Shown: positions 46,035 to 57,289 of the stretch, piece by piece | Layout of the letters: each line of letters begins with the position of its first letter | How positions within the stretch are numbered: the stretch's first letter is position 1 | NCBI RefSeq assembly: GCF_029962835.1 | Contig: NC_080582.1 | Location: 19,786,032 to 19,850,031, forward strand | Length of the DNA stretch: 64,000 bases | From: Magnolia sinica | Taxonomy: Eukaryota; Streptophyta; Magnoliopsida; Magnoliales; Magnoliaceae | Direction of reading: 5' to 3' | Position numbers and translations under genes: made by a program | The notes under the pieces: model-generated | The model's input: the letters and a program-made list of their open reading frames with translations, nothing else | Databases searched by the model: none | Told to the model about the DNA's origin: nothing

Positions 46035-46764
46035 TGATGGAATTTTTCTCCCTAGGGCCTCACTCAACCGGTCGAGGGTGGTGCTCGACCAGTCGAGTGG
46101 CGCTCGACTCAAAGTTCAACGATGAATTGATTTAATTCCTCCGTGCTGCTCGACCAGTCGATGAATCTGCTCGACTAGTCAAGGTTATGCAGATTCTAAT
46201 CTGATTTTGTGCGGGATTCAGAAATTTGAGGCGATTTTCGCACCCATGCGAAAGGGAGTTTCCTAAACTATAAATAGGAGGTACCTAGGGTTTTCTAGAA
46301 AATGCAAGAGGGTTTCCTAAAGCTTTACAAGGGTTTGCTAAAGGGTTTAGGGCTATTAAAGGTGTTCGAGAGAGAGAAAGAGATAGTGAAAGCTTGTGGA
46401 AGGGATGTTATGGTCATGTAGGTGATCTATTGTGCACTCGATATCTCAGCGCTTCTACATCATCGTAATTAGTGAGATCTCTCCGTTTTTCCTTTATTCT
46501 CTTATTGTTTATCCATTCCTGCGTGAGTGAAGAAGGTTTGATCCAAGCGGTGTGTGCTTGTGATCGGTTGTAACGTTCTACTTCATAGTGGATTGTTGAT
46601 CTGAACGAGGTCTCGTGGTTTTTACCTCTTTGAGGGTTTTCCACGTAAAAATCTCTTATGTTGTGTGGTTCGTGCTTTGATTTATTTCATTGCTTTATTA
46701 TCTCATAATTCTGATATTTTTGGGAGGCTAGATCTTAAGGTTTTGTGTAACGGCTCCCAAAACA
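46035..46764 (+). mobile_element. Copia 3' LTR (730 bp)
   Basis: Starts TGATGGAATTTTTCTCC directly after the polypurine tract and ends CGGCTCCCAAAACA. It is the same family as the LTR at 58154-62934: shared CTCGACCAGTCGAG words, TAAACTATAAATAGG with a TATA-like core, GCTTTACAAGGGTTTGCTAA, GTGTGCTTGTGATC and TTTGGGAGGCTAGATC. No 5' LTR is present nearby. Confidence 0.8.
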
Positions 46765-46830
46765 GTCTTAGTATGTGTACTCTTTAGATAACCCATGAGA
46801 GTGGTCCTCCAATCTTATTCCTCTAATTCT
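46765..46830 (-). pseudogene. Displaced piece of the Gypsy polyprotein
   Basis: Minus-strand reading gives DWRTTLMGYLKSTHTKT, the linker just before the integrase. Its last 36 bp (46765-46800) repeat, with two differences, the 45071-45106 end of the main integrase piece. Confidence 0.6.
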
Positions 46831-46835
46831 ATCTA

Positions 46836-46969
46836 CAGGCCCCACAATGATATATTTATCATATCCAAACCGTTCATTCATTTAACAAGATCATTTTAGA
46901 TATTTCTCCCAAAAATGATTCATTTCAAAGGCTAAAGGTGACTACACCACAAATAGGGCCCTATATATA

Positions 46970-47043
<74 letters not shown>

Positions 47044-47125
47044 ATGATGAGACCCACAAAACTTGGTGATATAAACACACCAGCCAAGTCAGTGGTGTAT
47101 GGTGCACCAGCCAATCCGCTTTAAC
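46836..47125 (+). mobile_element. GGGCCCACC-family element with long (TA)n core
   Basis: Left part AGGCCCCACAATGATATATT; right part reads GGTGCACCAGCCAATCCGCT, the inverse of the hAT-type end GCGGATTGGCTGGTG. A (TA)n tract (46961-47040) has replaced most of the middle. Confidence 0.5.
46961..47040. repeat. (TA)n microsatellite
   Basis: About 80 bp of TA with two CTA interruptions. Confidence 0.9.
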
Positions 47126-47276
47126 TAAGTGCGAAAGCCTTTCGCAGTAGGTTCATGCATTGGAAACCTAGGTGGGCCTACCGTGATTTTTGTGAGAATC
47201 TAATCTTTAGATGTCATTTTAAGATATGGGGTAAAAAATGATCCTGATCCAATACTGAAGTGGGTCCAAAACATGA

Positions 47277-48900
47277 GGATTGAACGTCCGCTTTTGAAAT
47301 ATTAATGGGCCTACATAAGTTTTGAATCAAACTAATATTTTCAGTTCATCTCAACAGAAGTTTTGAATCAGGCTAATATTTTCAGTTCTTCTCAGTAGGA
47401 ATGACCTTATTAAAGGTATGGATGGCATGTAAACATTACTTTCTAACCCTTGGGAGGTTTCAATGGTAGGAATTTCTCAACACACCTTTTCCTTCAGCAG
47501 AGCCCACTTAAGTTTTAGATCCTTTTTATTTTTAGTCTCAAGTTTTAAAGTGAGATCAAAAAATGGATGAATGGATTAGATTTCTCATAAACATCATGGT
47601 GGGCCCACCTAGATTTACAGCGCAAGAACTTCATGTCAAAGGCCTTGCATGTATAGAAAGAAGTTTCTAGTATGCCGTTGATTACCTTTCAAGTGATGTA
47701 AGTAATGTCGAACTCTAAACATTATTAAGCGAGCCATTATGTTCAAGTGCCGTCCAAACCTTGTCCAAACCTTGATTGGATTCTCAACGCAATGTGTGAC
47801 ATTTCAGGTCCAAACCTTGTCCAAACCTTGATTGGATTCTCAACGCAATGTGTGACATTTCAGGACGTTCCTACTAGAAACTTCTAGATGGTTTGTGTAT
47901 ATGTCATTTACGACATTCATCAAGTGGGCCCATCACAATGATTTGCCTCACCAAAACTCAGGTGGGCCAGGACAAGTGAATACATAGGTTTTAGTTGTGA
48001 TTGGTGTATTATTTCTTATTTGAAATCTTGGATCCTGATGATTCTTTGAATGTACGGTGAACATGAGGAGGCTCACCAGATGAACGGTTTAGATTTCACG
48101 TAGATATCATGCGCGAGCCCCACGCATCTTGAATGCATGGCGATTGCCAGACGTATGAACTTACGGTGTATATATGAAAATGAAACATGGCCCCTTCTTA
48201 TCCACCGTGGATAAGATCTTCCACGTAGGATTCAATAAGGCAGCTGCAGTATGGAGATTGATAGAATCCTGTATCTATGAGCCGCATAGAAAACTTTGTG
48301 TCCTCGACATAAAAGTGTATACCAGGAACATGTGGATATGATCTGGACCATTCATCAGGCGGGCTCTGCTTTGGATGATCCCTGGTCCAGGAATCAACCT
48401 GATCAGGTGATCCTAGTCATTCAAGAATTGCAAGTTTACACATTGAATGTGTACCAATGGATTGGTCTTTAGTGTCCATATGTAGATCACGTATTATATG
48501 AAACAATTGTTTTTTTTTTTTTTTCCTAAATAATTGTATCATTCTGGTGGGGCCCACCTGATGATAGGTTTAGATCTTGTTCAAATATGCCAGGTTTACA
48601 GTTTTATAGTTTAGGGTCTAGATAGGTTTCGGATCTAATTTCGATCTTTGATTAGACCTGAGAATATCGTACGTAGGTGAAGTTGACTAGAGTCATGGAC
48701 TCTATAGCACTTGCCGTTGCCTGTCACCGTGGCAACTTGTCACACGAGTGCACCTGCTTCTCACCGTGGCAACTTGTCACACGTATGAGAGATCCAAGCC
48801 TCTCATCCAAGAGTGTCTTATCATGTGTACGTGTAGACACCCCATCTAATTTGAAAGCAAGTTATTCATCATTTTGACCAGCTTCGATAAAGGTGAACCG
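47277..48900 (+). repeat. Dispersed repeat R, copy 2 (left part)
   Basis: 47277-48125 duplicates 45107-45905; 47700-48900 matches 34290-35830. A local 50-bp duplication (GGTCCAAACCTTGTCCAAAC, 47739-47806 against 47808-47862) is unique to this copy. A T run interrupts it at 48511-48525. Near 48705-48790 CACCGTGGCAACTTGTCACA is itself duplicated. The copy's remaining right part lies at 52800-53200. Confidence 0.65.
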
Positions 48901-49480
48901 TTGAACTATTAAAAGAATAGGATAATGCATGGTTGGGGTGATTATGAAAGTAACAGAAGGATCAGATTGACCAATCGAAAAAGGTCTAGTCCAGCTATGT
49001 GGGTCTCCCAAGTGAGCCAGAATACACACCGCTCCCAACCAAGCCAGGGGGTCAAAAACTCAGCTGGCCTAGGAAGAAATAGTCGACCTAGGAACCACAT
49101 CAACGGTCCAGATCAGTGGACTAACAGCAGCCTATAAGACTATCGGTTGTCATTCACAGCAAGCACTCTCAGCAGGGTGTAGGGTGACCCTGGGCATTAA
49201 AATTCCAGGGGTTATGGGTTTTTAGAGTGAATTTTGAGGTTATACCTCAATCTGACTCCCGAGCCACTAAACCAAATCAAGAAATGTCCATTTGCCGTAG
49301 CAGCCAAAGAGGGGAGTAAGGATTAATCAGGGATGTCCGGTTAACTCTTTCGCCCAAAAAAAAAAAATTTATTTGATTTCTACATTTTTCTTGCCTCTCA
49401 AAATCAAACCACATGTAACTTCATACATTCATCAAAGCTACTTTTGCATACTCCCCCCTAGATTAATTACTCCTCCATCT

Positions 49481-49484
<4 letters not shown>
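48901..49484. other. No gene seen
   Basis: Unrelated to repeat R. The short frame at 48925-49137 has no recognised motif. TAGACAGCAGCCTATAAGAC near 49120 has a weak TATA-like word. Confidence 0.3.

Positions 49485-49547
<63 letters not shown>
49485..49547. repeat. (TA)n microsatellite
   Basis: Pure TA, ending directly at GAGTAATGCTCACACACAAC, the left end of an inverted-repeat element. Confidence 0.9.
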
Positions 49548-49550
<3 letters not shown>

Positions 49551-50233
49551 TAATGCTCACACACAACTAGTTGGACATTACATTTTCGTCCAACTGCATT
49601 TAATGAAAACTTTCTTCTTAATTAATGTAAATGTTTTCATTGTCTACTCATTTCATTTTAGCATACAAAAGTGGCCACTACTTGGGTGGGCCATCACAGT
49701 GTTAATGTAAAATCAACCCCGACCGCCCCTTATGTCACTCCATTTTAGAGTAAGTTCTCAAAATTTATCTCCATCCCTAGTTCAAGAGGACCACACTATT
49801 GGAATCAGTGTACATGGAAAGGTTCACCCTCCAAACAGTTTCCCCTAGTGTGGCTCACATAAATGACATGTAAATCTGATTTTTGGGACCTAGGCTTACT
49901 TTTGGTATGACATCTAATGGTTGGAAAAGATTTCAAAGTTTCGTTGTAATTGGCCCTGTAAAAATCAAGGGTGGATGTCTCTCTCCTAATGATTCTCATT
50001 GGTGTGGCCCATTTGAACCGCTGGTTAGCTGATTTATTGACACCAGGCCAATTACTTGATTATACATCTAATGGTCCGAGTGGATCTTACATACATATTA
50101 AGTATATCCATTATTAAAAAAAAAAGAAAAAAAAAAGGTGTGGACGTCATGAGATATGTGTTTCCAAAACACTAATAGTACTCATATTTTAAAGGTTGGA
50201 AGTTAATGCTCATAAGTCATAGCGCGTGTGGTT

Positions 50234-50750
50234 GCCGATTAGCTACTGAACCTGAAGGGATGTCACCCATTCTGTGGGGCCATCATCATGTATGTGTTGA
50301 ATTCACACCGTTCATACATTTGGAGAGATCATTTTACGGCATAAGTCAAAGAATGATGTAGATCCAAAGCTCAAGTAAACCCCAACACAAAAAACAGTGG
50401 GGGGTTGACAATCACCGTTGACACTTTCATAGGGCCCACTATGGTGCCTATTTGATATCCAACCTATTTATAAGTTAACACGGACATGGAATAAGGAAAG
50501 CACAAATATCAGCTTGATCGAAAACTTATGTGGCCTCAAGATGTGTTTTAAGGGTAGGCATTCAATCCCTACTGTTTTCTGTGGTGGGATCCATTTGAGC
50601 TTTGGATCTGCCTAGTTCTTTGTCTCATATCATAAAGTGATCTTTCCAAATGAATGGACGGTGTGGATGCAACACATTTATCATGGTGGGGCCTACAGAA
50701 CATGACATCACTTCGGTAGCCAGACTGCCATAGTTCCGTAGCTAATCAGC
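50234..50750 (+). mobile_element. GGGCCCACC-family hairpin element, nested
   Basis: Left GCCGATTAGCTACTGAACCT opposes right TTCCGTAGCTAATCAGC. Inner TGTGGGGCCATCATCATGTA opposes TTATCATGGTGGGGCCTACA. No clear target duplication. Confidence 0.65.
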
Positions 50751-50772
50751 TAGCGTCAATGCTGGCGGAGAT

Positions 50773-51250
50773 GGGGAACGGATCGACTACTCCCCTGTCA
50801 GCCAGTGGTCGGTGCTCTGTGGGCCATACCATGATGTGTGTGTTCCATCCACGAGCTTATGTCTATTTCTCTAGATTATTTTATGGTATAATACCAAAAA
50901 TGAGGTATATCCCAATCTCAAGTGGACCATATTACATGAAACAATGATGAATTAACGTTGACCATTAAAAAATTTTGAGGGCAATAAAAGTTTTGGATCA
51001 AGATGATATTTGTTTTTTCCTTTCATTTGAGTCTGTATGAGCTAATCAACTTTTGGATGTCAAATAAAAGTACAATGGACCTTAGGAGGATTTAAATGGT
51101 GGATATCCAATGACCGTTGTTTTCCTGTGGTGTGGTCCACCTGAGATTTACATCCCTCTTATGTTTGGTATAAAGCCTTAAAATGATCAGTAAAAACGGA
51201 TGAATCGAATAGATGAAACACATACATAATGGTAGAGCCCACAAAGAGTG
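50773..51250 (+). mobile_element. hAT-type MITE, right end lost
   Basis: Starts GATGGGGAACGGATCGACTA, the family left end seen complete at 35170. It ends abruptly after CATAATGGTAGAGCCCACA, without the usual CCGTCTCC end. Confidence 0.55.
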
Positions 51251-51427
51251 TTTACAGAGAAAATAATGTAGACACTATAGAAGTTGCACACATATAATAT
51301 ATTTGGATGATGCGTCATATATCTTGTAAATCCGATCCGTTAATTGGATAGGGTCCATTGTAAGTATATAAGAAAAAATATATATTTTTTATCAATAGTA
51401 TGATATCATATACAAGAAAAGTGAACT

Positions 51428-51699
51428 GTTAGAAATCTACTCCAACAATCCAGATTCAAGTTACGTGTGTGGCTTTAGTGGTGATGAAAATTTACTAAAT
51501 TTTAGTACATGAACTTTCACTAGTATGCTCTATTTAATAAACAGATTAGATCTATGACACAATTCCCAACATACTTATGTAAAACTCAGTGTCACATATT
51601 TTCACATGTGATGCATTATGTGTAGATGAAAATAAGAATTTTAATATTTAATGCACAACTAGTTAGACTAATTTAAATGGTCCAACTAGTTGCGTGTGA

Positions 51700-51795
<96 letters not shown>

Positions 51796-52331
51796 GGTTA
51801 GTTAAAAGGTCAAAAATCTACACAGTAAGACTAGATGTAATATTGCTAAAGTTTAACTAAAATCTCTAAAAGAACCAATAAACCCTGTAAAGCAGAGACT
51901 CGCACAGTGTGCAAGTGAGAAATGTGCATAACCTCTTCCTTTCCCATAATTGAAGCCCTTACTCAGGAATTTATAACTACATATCAAATTGCATGAGTCA
52001 TTCCGAATAAGGAATTTTAGGATTCTTAGAATTTGAACCTAACCTATGACAAGTTAGAAATCTACTCCAACAATCCAGATTCAAGTTACATGTGTGGCTT
52101 TAGTGGTGATGAAAATTTACTAAATTTTAGTACATAAACTTTCACTAGTGTGCTCTATTTAATAAACAGATTAGATCTGTGACACATAATTCCCAACATA
52201 CTTATGTAAAACTCAGTGTCACATATTTTCACATATGATGCATTATGTGTAGATGAAAATAGGAATTTTGATATTTAATGCACAGCTAATTAGACTAATT
52301 TAAATGGTCCAACTAGTTGCGTGTGAGCATA

Positions 52332-52392
<61 letters not shown>

Positions 52393-52648
52393 GGTTAGTT
52401 AAAAAGTCAAAAATCCACAAAGTAAGACTAGATGTAATATTGCTAAAGTTTAACTAAAATCTCTAAAAGAACCAATAAACCCTGTAAAGTAGAGACTCGC
52501 ACAGTGTGTGAGTGAGAAATGTGCATAACCTCTTCCTTTCCCATAATTGAAGCCCGTACTCAGGAATTTATAACTACATATCAAATTGCATGAGTCATTC
52601 CGAATAAGGAATTTTAGGATTCTTAGAATTTGAACCTAACTTATGACA
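51428..52648 (+). repeat. Tandem duplication, 625-bp unit with TC/TA microsatellites
   Basis: Unit 1 (51428-52052) and unit 2 (52053-52648) both start GTTAGAAATCTACTCCAACA. They share a TTTAGTACAT stretch, the GCGTGTGAGCAT end of the inverted-repeat element, (TC)n(TA)n, ACACGGTTAGTTAAAA and GAATTTATAACTACATATCA. They differ mainly in microsatellite length (TC 51703-51739, TA 51740-51783; TC 52332-52356, TA 52357-52389). Confidence 0.85.
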
Positions 52649-53534
52649 TCTAGTCAACTATAGGTCTAAAAGCTTATTTCAACTGGTGGTGACTTCTTGT
52701 ATCAAAAGTCATTCCTTTAATATTGTACAACTAAGGATTAAGAAAAAGGTAGCTATAGCCAATTCAACTTAAAAATATAAAGGTACTCAAACCATTTCAT
52801 CACAACAGTTGGTCAAGTGCACTTGCTTGCATTCCACGCATCACGGGTGGTCACAGGATGTATTCTTTCATTTAGGAGCTTGTATTCGGAATGCCTTTGA
52901 TCGAAATCACAAATCAAGGTGATCCTGGATACCCAATTGTGTTTGGCAGCTAACAATTAGAATGCACTCGGAACCAAAAATAAGTGCGCATTGAGATTTT
53001 ATAGGAACTTAAATTTAACTATTAAATTATTTTTGATATTCTAAATTAGTGTACATATACGATATTTGACAAATGATTGTAATAAACCTAATTAAAATAG
53101 ATTCTTGGACAAAAAATGATGAAATTTTGAGTTGTTGGTGGGCCACAAGCATAAAGATCACAAACGAGTGACTCATTAATGTTTTTTAACCGTCAATTAA
53201 CATGGCCAATGTTTAGACAGTTCAAGCCAATATTTAAATTATAGAATTTTTATAAAATAATACCTCATTAATATGATATTTACATCCCTATACCTTTTTT
53301 AATTTTACTTTTCATTAAGATACCTCATTAATCATGAATCACGTTGTTGTCAAACAGTGCCTTCCGTTAGTTTTCTCTAACATCTGTTAATTTAAAGAAT
53401 ATTTTTCTTCTAAAATGATGAAAATGCCTACTAATTAATGAGGTTGCTTAATAAGAATTAAATAGGAACCTAAGTGTAAATATGTGTTATTATATACAAA
53501 ATTTAAAAAAAGGAAAAAATTGCCAAGATGTGGT
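52649..53534 (+). repeat. Dispersed repeat R, copy 2 (right part), from about 52800
   Basis: GGAGCTTGTATTCGGAATGC, AATCACAAATCAAGGTGATC, ATTTGACAAATGATTGTAAT and AAATTTTGAGTTGTTGG match 35850-36080. The right part is therefore separated from 47277-48900 by about 3.9 kb of inserted material. 52649-52800 and 53240-53534 show nothing recognisable. Confidence 0.5.
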
Positions 53535-53990
53535 TACTGGTGGGTGTTCCGTGTGACCCACCAGTATATAACCATGCAACCCATCCATTTTTCTAGGTCA
53601 TTTTTAGGGTATAAGCCCAAAAATGAGGCAAATCCAAATCTTAGGTGGACCACGCCATAAGAAACAATGGTGATTGAATGACCACCATTAAAATCTTCCT
53701 ATGGCTTACCATAATGTTTATTTCTCATCCAACTTGTTGATTAGATCACACAAACCTAGATGAAGGGGACAAGAAACAAACATCAGCTTGATCCAAAACT
53801 TTTGTAGCTCACGAGAAGTTTTTAAGAGTAGGCATTCAACACCACTATTTCTTTTGTTGTGGTCCACCCAAGATGTGGATTTGCTTCATTTTTGGGCTCA
53901 TGCCTAAAATGATATGAAAAAAAATGGATAAACGGTGTAGATTAAACATACATCACGGTGGGGCATATAGAGCACCGTGTGCAATACATG
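53535..53990 (+). mobile_element. GGGCCCACC-family hairpin element
   Basis: Left end GTTCCGTGTGACCCACCAGT, right end ACATACATCACGGTGGGGCA, with the full set of inner family blocks (AAAAATGAGGCAAATCCAAA; CTTGATCCAAAACTTTTGTA; ATTTGCTTCATTTTTGGGCT). Confidence 0.6.
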
Positions 53991-54189
53991 TTAAGGGCAC
54001 TACTTCTAGTGTCTTTGAGATTGCCCATGAAGTTCACGGAGGCTGAAAAGAATGTGGGGCTCATGGAGATGCTCGTCACAAATTCACTCCATCCCTTAGT
54101 TTTATAAGACCACTCGACATCTTTACTAACAAGAACTTATTTATTTATTCTAAAAAATAAGCTCTATATTTTTTTTTCCAATTTTTTTT

Positions 54190-54310
54190 CTTACACACGC
54201 ACACATACCTCCACACACTCACGCCGTAATGAGATTTCACCACCTATGGATACTCGAACCCTTGATCGGGTGTTGAAACTCCTGAGACTCTACCACCTAA
54301 GCAAGAGTAA
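54190..54310 (-). mobile_element. tRNA-derived SINE
   Basis: On the minus strand CTTGCTTAGGTGGTAGAGTC resembles an RNA polymerase III A box region. AAGGGTTCGAGTATCC, about 30 bp on, is a B box (GGTTCGANTCC type). The tail reads TACGGCGTGAGTGTGTGG and passes into A-rich sequence near 54165-54190. The layout is that of plant SINEs. No target duplication could be fixed. Confidence 0.55.
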
Positions 54311-54591
54311 GGATCCAAAAAATAATAATAATAAAATAAGATAAAAAATAAAGTTCTAAAAAAATCAACTCTTATTTTGGAAATAGGTTGTATGATAAAG
54401 TCCTAATTTTATCTCTTATTATTTTAAACACTAGCAAAAAAGCTTTGAATAAACAAGGGTGATGTCACTTTTCTTTAAGACCTTATTTGACTGAAGTGGG
54501 TAAATATTTTTGACTAATTTTTAAACAAGTTTTATCCTTAAACTTTTTAGATAATTCTCGTTTGCCCACTTCTTGTTCTCTTTTCAATCTC

Positions 54592-55071
54592 TCAAAGGTG
54601 GACCTGCATGATGAACAAACCATATTGAAGGTGGGGCTCACATGATAAATGTTCCACATCAAGGTGGACCCATGTAATAGACGATCACATGAAAGGTGGA
54701 CTGCACATGATGGATGTCCCACATCAAAGTGTGATCCCACGTGATGGACTATCCACATCAAGCGGGCCCCATCCAATGGATGGTCCACCTCAAAGGTGAG
54801 ATCCACATAATGGATGTATTGGGGGACCGTGGAATTACACAGAGATGAATCAAGTAGGATAATCTAATCGCACCAAGAAAGCACAATATAAACACTTTGA
54901 ATTTTAACGTGGAAAAACCTTTTCGGAAAAAAACCATAACACAAAGCGACAGATATTGCTATGAAAGTAGAAATTACAAAATAGAGAGCTTACCCGATTC
55001 AAACAACCTCAAATCAACTCTTGCTACACCCTTGACGCCCTCTAGATAAATTAAAAACCCTTAATATTTCC

Positions 55072-55143
<72 letters not shown>

Positions 55144-55470
55144 GCCCTCGGAAAAATTCAAAAAAAAAAAAAAAAAAACTCAAGAGAATCCCAAATGGAA
55201 AAGAATACATAAAACTTGATTAAAGACATTTAACACAATAGGATGGTGGACATTGAAAGTGAAACCACATGATGGAAAGTTGAGATCAAAGGTGGGCCCA
55301 CATAATGAACGACCTGTATTGAAAGTTGAGCCCCATATGATGGACATTCCACAACAAAAGTGGGACCCACATGATGGATGGTGAACATCAAAGGTGGGTC
55401 CCACATGATGGATTGCCCACATAAAAAATTGACCCTGCCTGATGGACTATCCACATCAAGTGGCACACTT
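54592..55470. repeat. About 34-bp minisatellite (GGTGGGACCCACATGATGGA), interrupted
   Basis: Degenerate units of CATCAAAGGTGGGACCCACA + TGATGGATGGTC occur at 54592-54816 and again at 55241-55470. A solo LTR separates the two blocks. The words resemble the edges of the GGGCCCACC elements, so the array may have grown from such an end. Confidence 0.7.
54817..55240 (-). mobile_element. Solo LTR (424 bp), probably Copia, inside the minisatellite
   Basis: Flanked by the 5-bp direct repeat GGATG (54812-54816 and 55241-55245). The ends are TATTG on the left and its inverse CAATA on the right. Minus-strand reading has AAAGGTTTTTCCACGTTAAA, as in the other Copia LTRs here (GGGTTTTCCACGTAAAAATC), and CCACGGTCCCCCAATA at the end. 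It carries (TC)n(AC)n(TA)n at 55075-55142 and an A run at 55160-55180. Confidence 0.7.
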
Positions 55471-55589
55471 GACAGGAGTCTTATAGAGAACTCATGTGAG
55501 CCACGTCACATTAAACAGTGGGAGCACAAACATCACTCACGCTCACGTTAAACAGTGGGAACACAAACATCAGCAGTTGAAATCTTTCC

Positions 55590-55850
55590 GGGTCTGACAA
55601 TGATGTTTATAGGCTATAACCATTCATAGGGTAATTACCACTCAAATAAACTGTAGGCACAAAAACCATCCTGATGCAAAACTTCTGTAGCCCCACAGAG
55701 TTTCCATTGGTGGGCATCCAATCCATGCTATTTCGTGTGGTGGAGCCGCATGAGTTTTGGATATGCATGATTTTTAGATTCCTGTGTTTTTATCTTTCAA
55801 AACTGATGAACGGGAGTGGATTTGTTATGGAAATCTCTGTGAGCCCCACA
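55590..55850 (+). mobile_element. GGGCCCACC-family right-half fragment
   Basis: AAAACTTCTGTAGCCCCACA, GTGGGCATCCAATCCATGCT and TGTGGTGGAGCCGCATGAGT match the family, ending CTGTGAGCCCCACAC. The left half is missing. Confidence 0.45.
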
Positions 55851-55969
55851 CACCTTTCCTCTACCGGAAGCCTCGAGAGCACAAGCAATCTGCGTCCGTC
55901 TGAGCCATGGGTTAAAGGTTTTTACAATAGGTGTGGCCTCTGCTTCACCCAAAACGGTGCAGCTTGACC

Positions 55970-56405
55970 ATAGGCCTACCTTGATGTATGTATTTTATTT
56001 CCATGTTGACCATCTAATTTTAAGGCTCCTTTTGGGCCATAAACTCCAAAATTAAATAGATCCAAATCTCAACTCGACCATATCATAAGAAATGATGCTG
56101 ATTGAATGCCCACTATTAAAAACTTTCTAAGGGCTCACCATAACATTTGTTTTCCATCCAACATGTTGATAAGGACACACCAACCTAAATGAAGGGAAAA
56201 ATAAAATATTAGCTTGTCCTAAGACTTTTGTAGCCCACAAGAAATCCTTAATCTTGGGCATTCATCACCACTCTTTCTTACGGTGTGGTCCACTTGAGAT
56301 TTGGATCTTCCTTAGTTTGAAGATCATGCCCTAGAATGATTGGACAAATTAGATGGATGGTGTGGATTAAAATCATACATCATAGTGGGGCCCATAGTGC
56401 TTCAG
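55970..56405 (+). mobile_element. GGGCCCACC-family hairpin element
   Basis: Left CTACCTTGATGTATGTATTT opposes right TCATACATCATAGTGGGGCC; inner blocks are in the usual order. Confidence 0.6.
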
Positions 56406-56919
56406 GTTAAAGGCTCACCGGGCATTTTCATTATTTTCGGGATAAAAATGAATCATACTTTAAATGTACAGACGTTAGAGGAAGCTAATAAAGGCGATTT
56501 GCAAACAATAAATTAATGAATGAGTAGCTTAATGAACCCTTAATAATAATAAAAAAAAGTACCCGGATGTCAATACCCTATTAATGAGATACTATTTTGT
56601 AAAATTCCATTAAATTATTATGGATATTATCGGTATGCCATCTGTACTCTAGATTACAACCCCAACAACACCTTTGTTCCACATGTGATCCTTTCGTCTT
56701 CAAAAGGAAAAAGATGAAGAAAAACATTCACTCTGTTACTAAATCATTGCAAAAAGGTGAGAGATTTCAATACACATTAATATTCTGTATTTCATTTACC
56801 TTTAAATTCATTTACTCACATATATATTATCAAACAATTCATGCACTTAAAAATAAGAATTGGATTATGTGGCGTGTTTAATGGTGTATTGATGTCATCA
56901 AGTTTGTCATCAAGTTTTA
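56406..56919. other. No gene seen
   Basis: AT-rich spacer with no coding motif. Confidence 0.4.
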
Positions 56920-57289
56920 TGGACCTCACCATAATGTGTTATATTTGTACTGTTCATTTATTTTTTAAAATCATTTTAGGGATATGACCCAAAAATGAGG
57001 CAAATCCAAATCTCTAGTGGACGACACCAAAGAAATCAATAGGTATTGGACGTCTACTATTGAAAATTTCTTCCCTTCATCCAAGGTCCATTTGATTTTA
57101 TGAGCTGGATGGCAAATAAATATTATGGTGGGCCGTAGGAAGGTTTTAGCAGTGGATATCATTACCAAAATTGCTTTTCTATGGTGAGGTCCACCCACGC
57201 TTTGGATTTGCCTCATTTCAAGCTTCATCCCGAAAATGATCTTTGAAGATGGATGGAAATCATGGATACAACAAGTACGTCATGGTGGG
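56920..57289 (+). mobile_element. GGGCCCACC-family element, cut by the Gypsy LTR
   Basis: Left ATGGACCTCACCATAATGTG; right side ACAACAAGTACGTCATGGTG is broken at GGG, where TGTTGGGG begins. It is the outermost layer of the nested stack. Confidence 0.6.

Larger units (their letters stand above)
49548..51702. mobile_element. Composite inverted-repeat element seated in TA/TC repeats
   Basis: Left end GAGTAATGCTCACACACAAC with TAGTTGGACATTACATTTT; right end is the inverse of GATGCTCACACGCAACTAGT with TGGACCATTTAAAT. (TA)n lies on the left and (TC)n(TA)n on the right. The interior carries two GGGCCCACC hairpins (50234-50750 and 50773-51250) and duplicated material. Confidence 0.55.
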
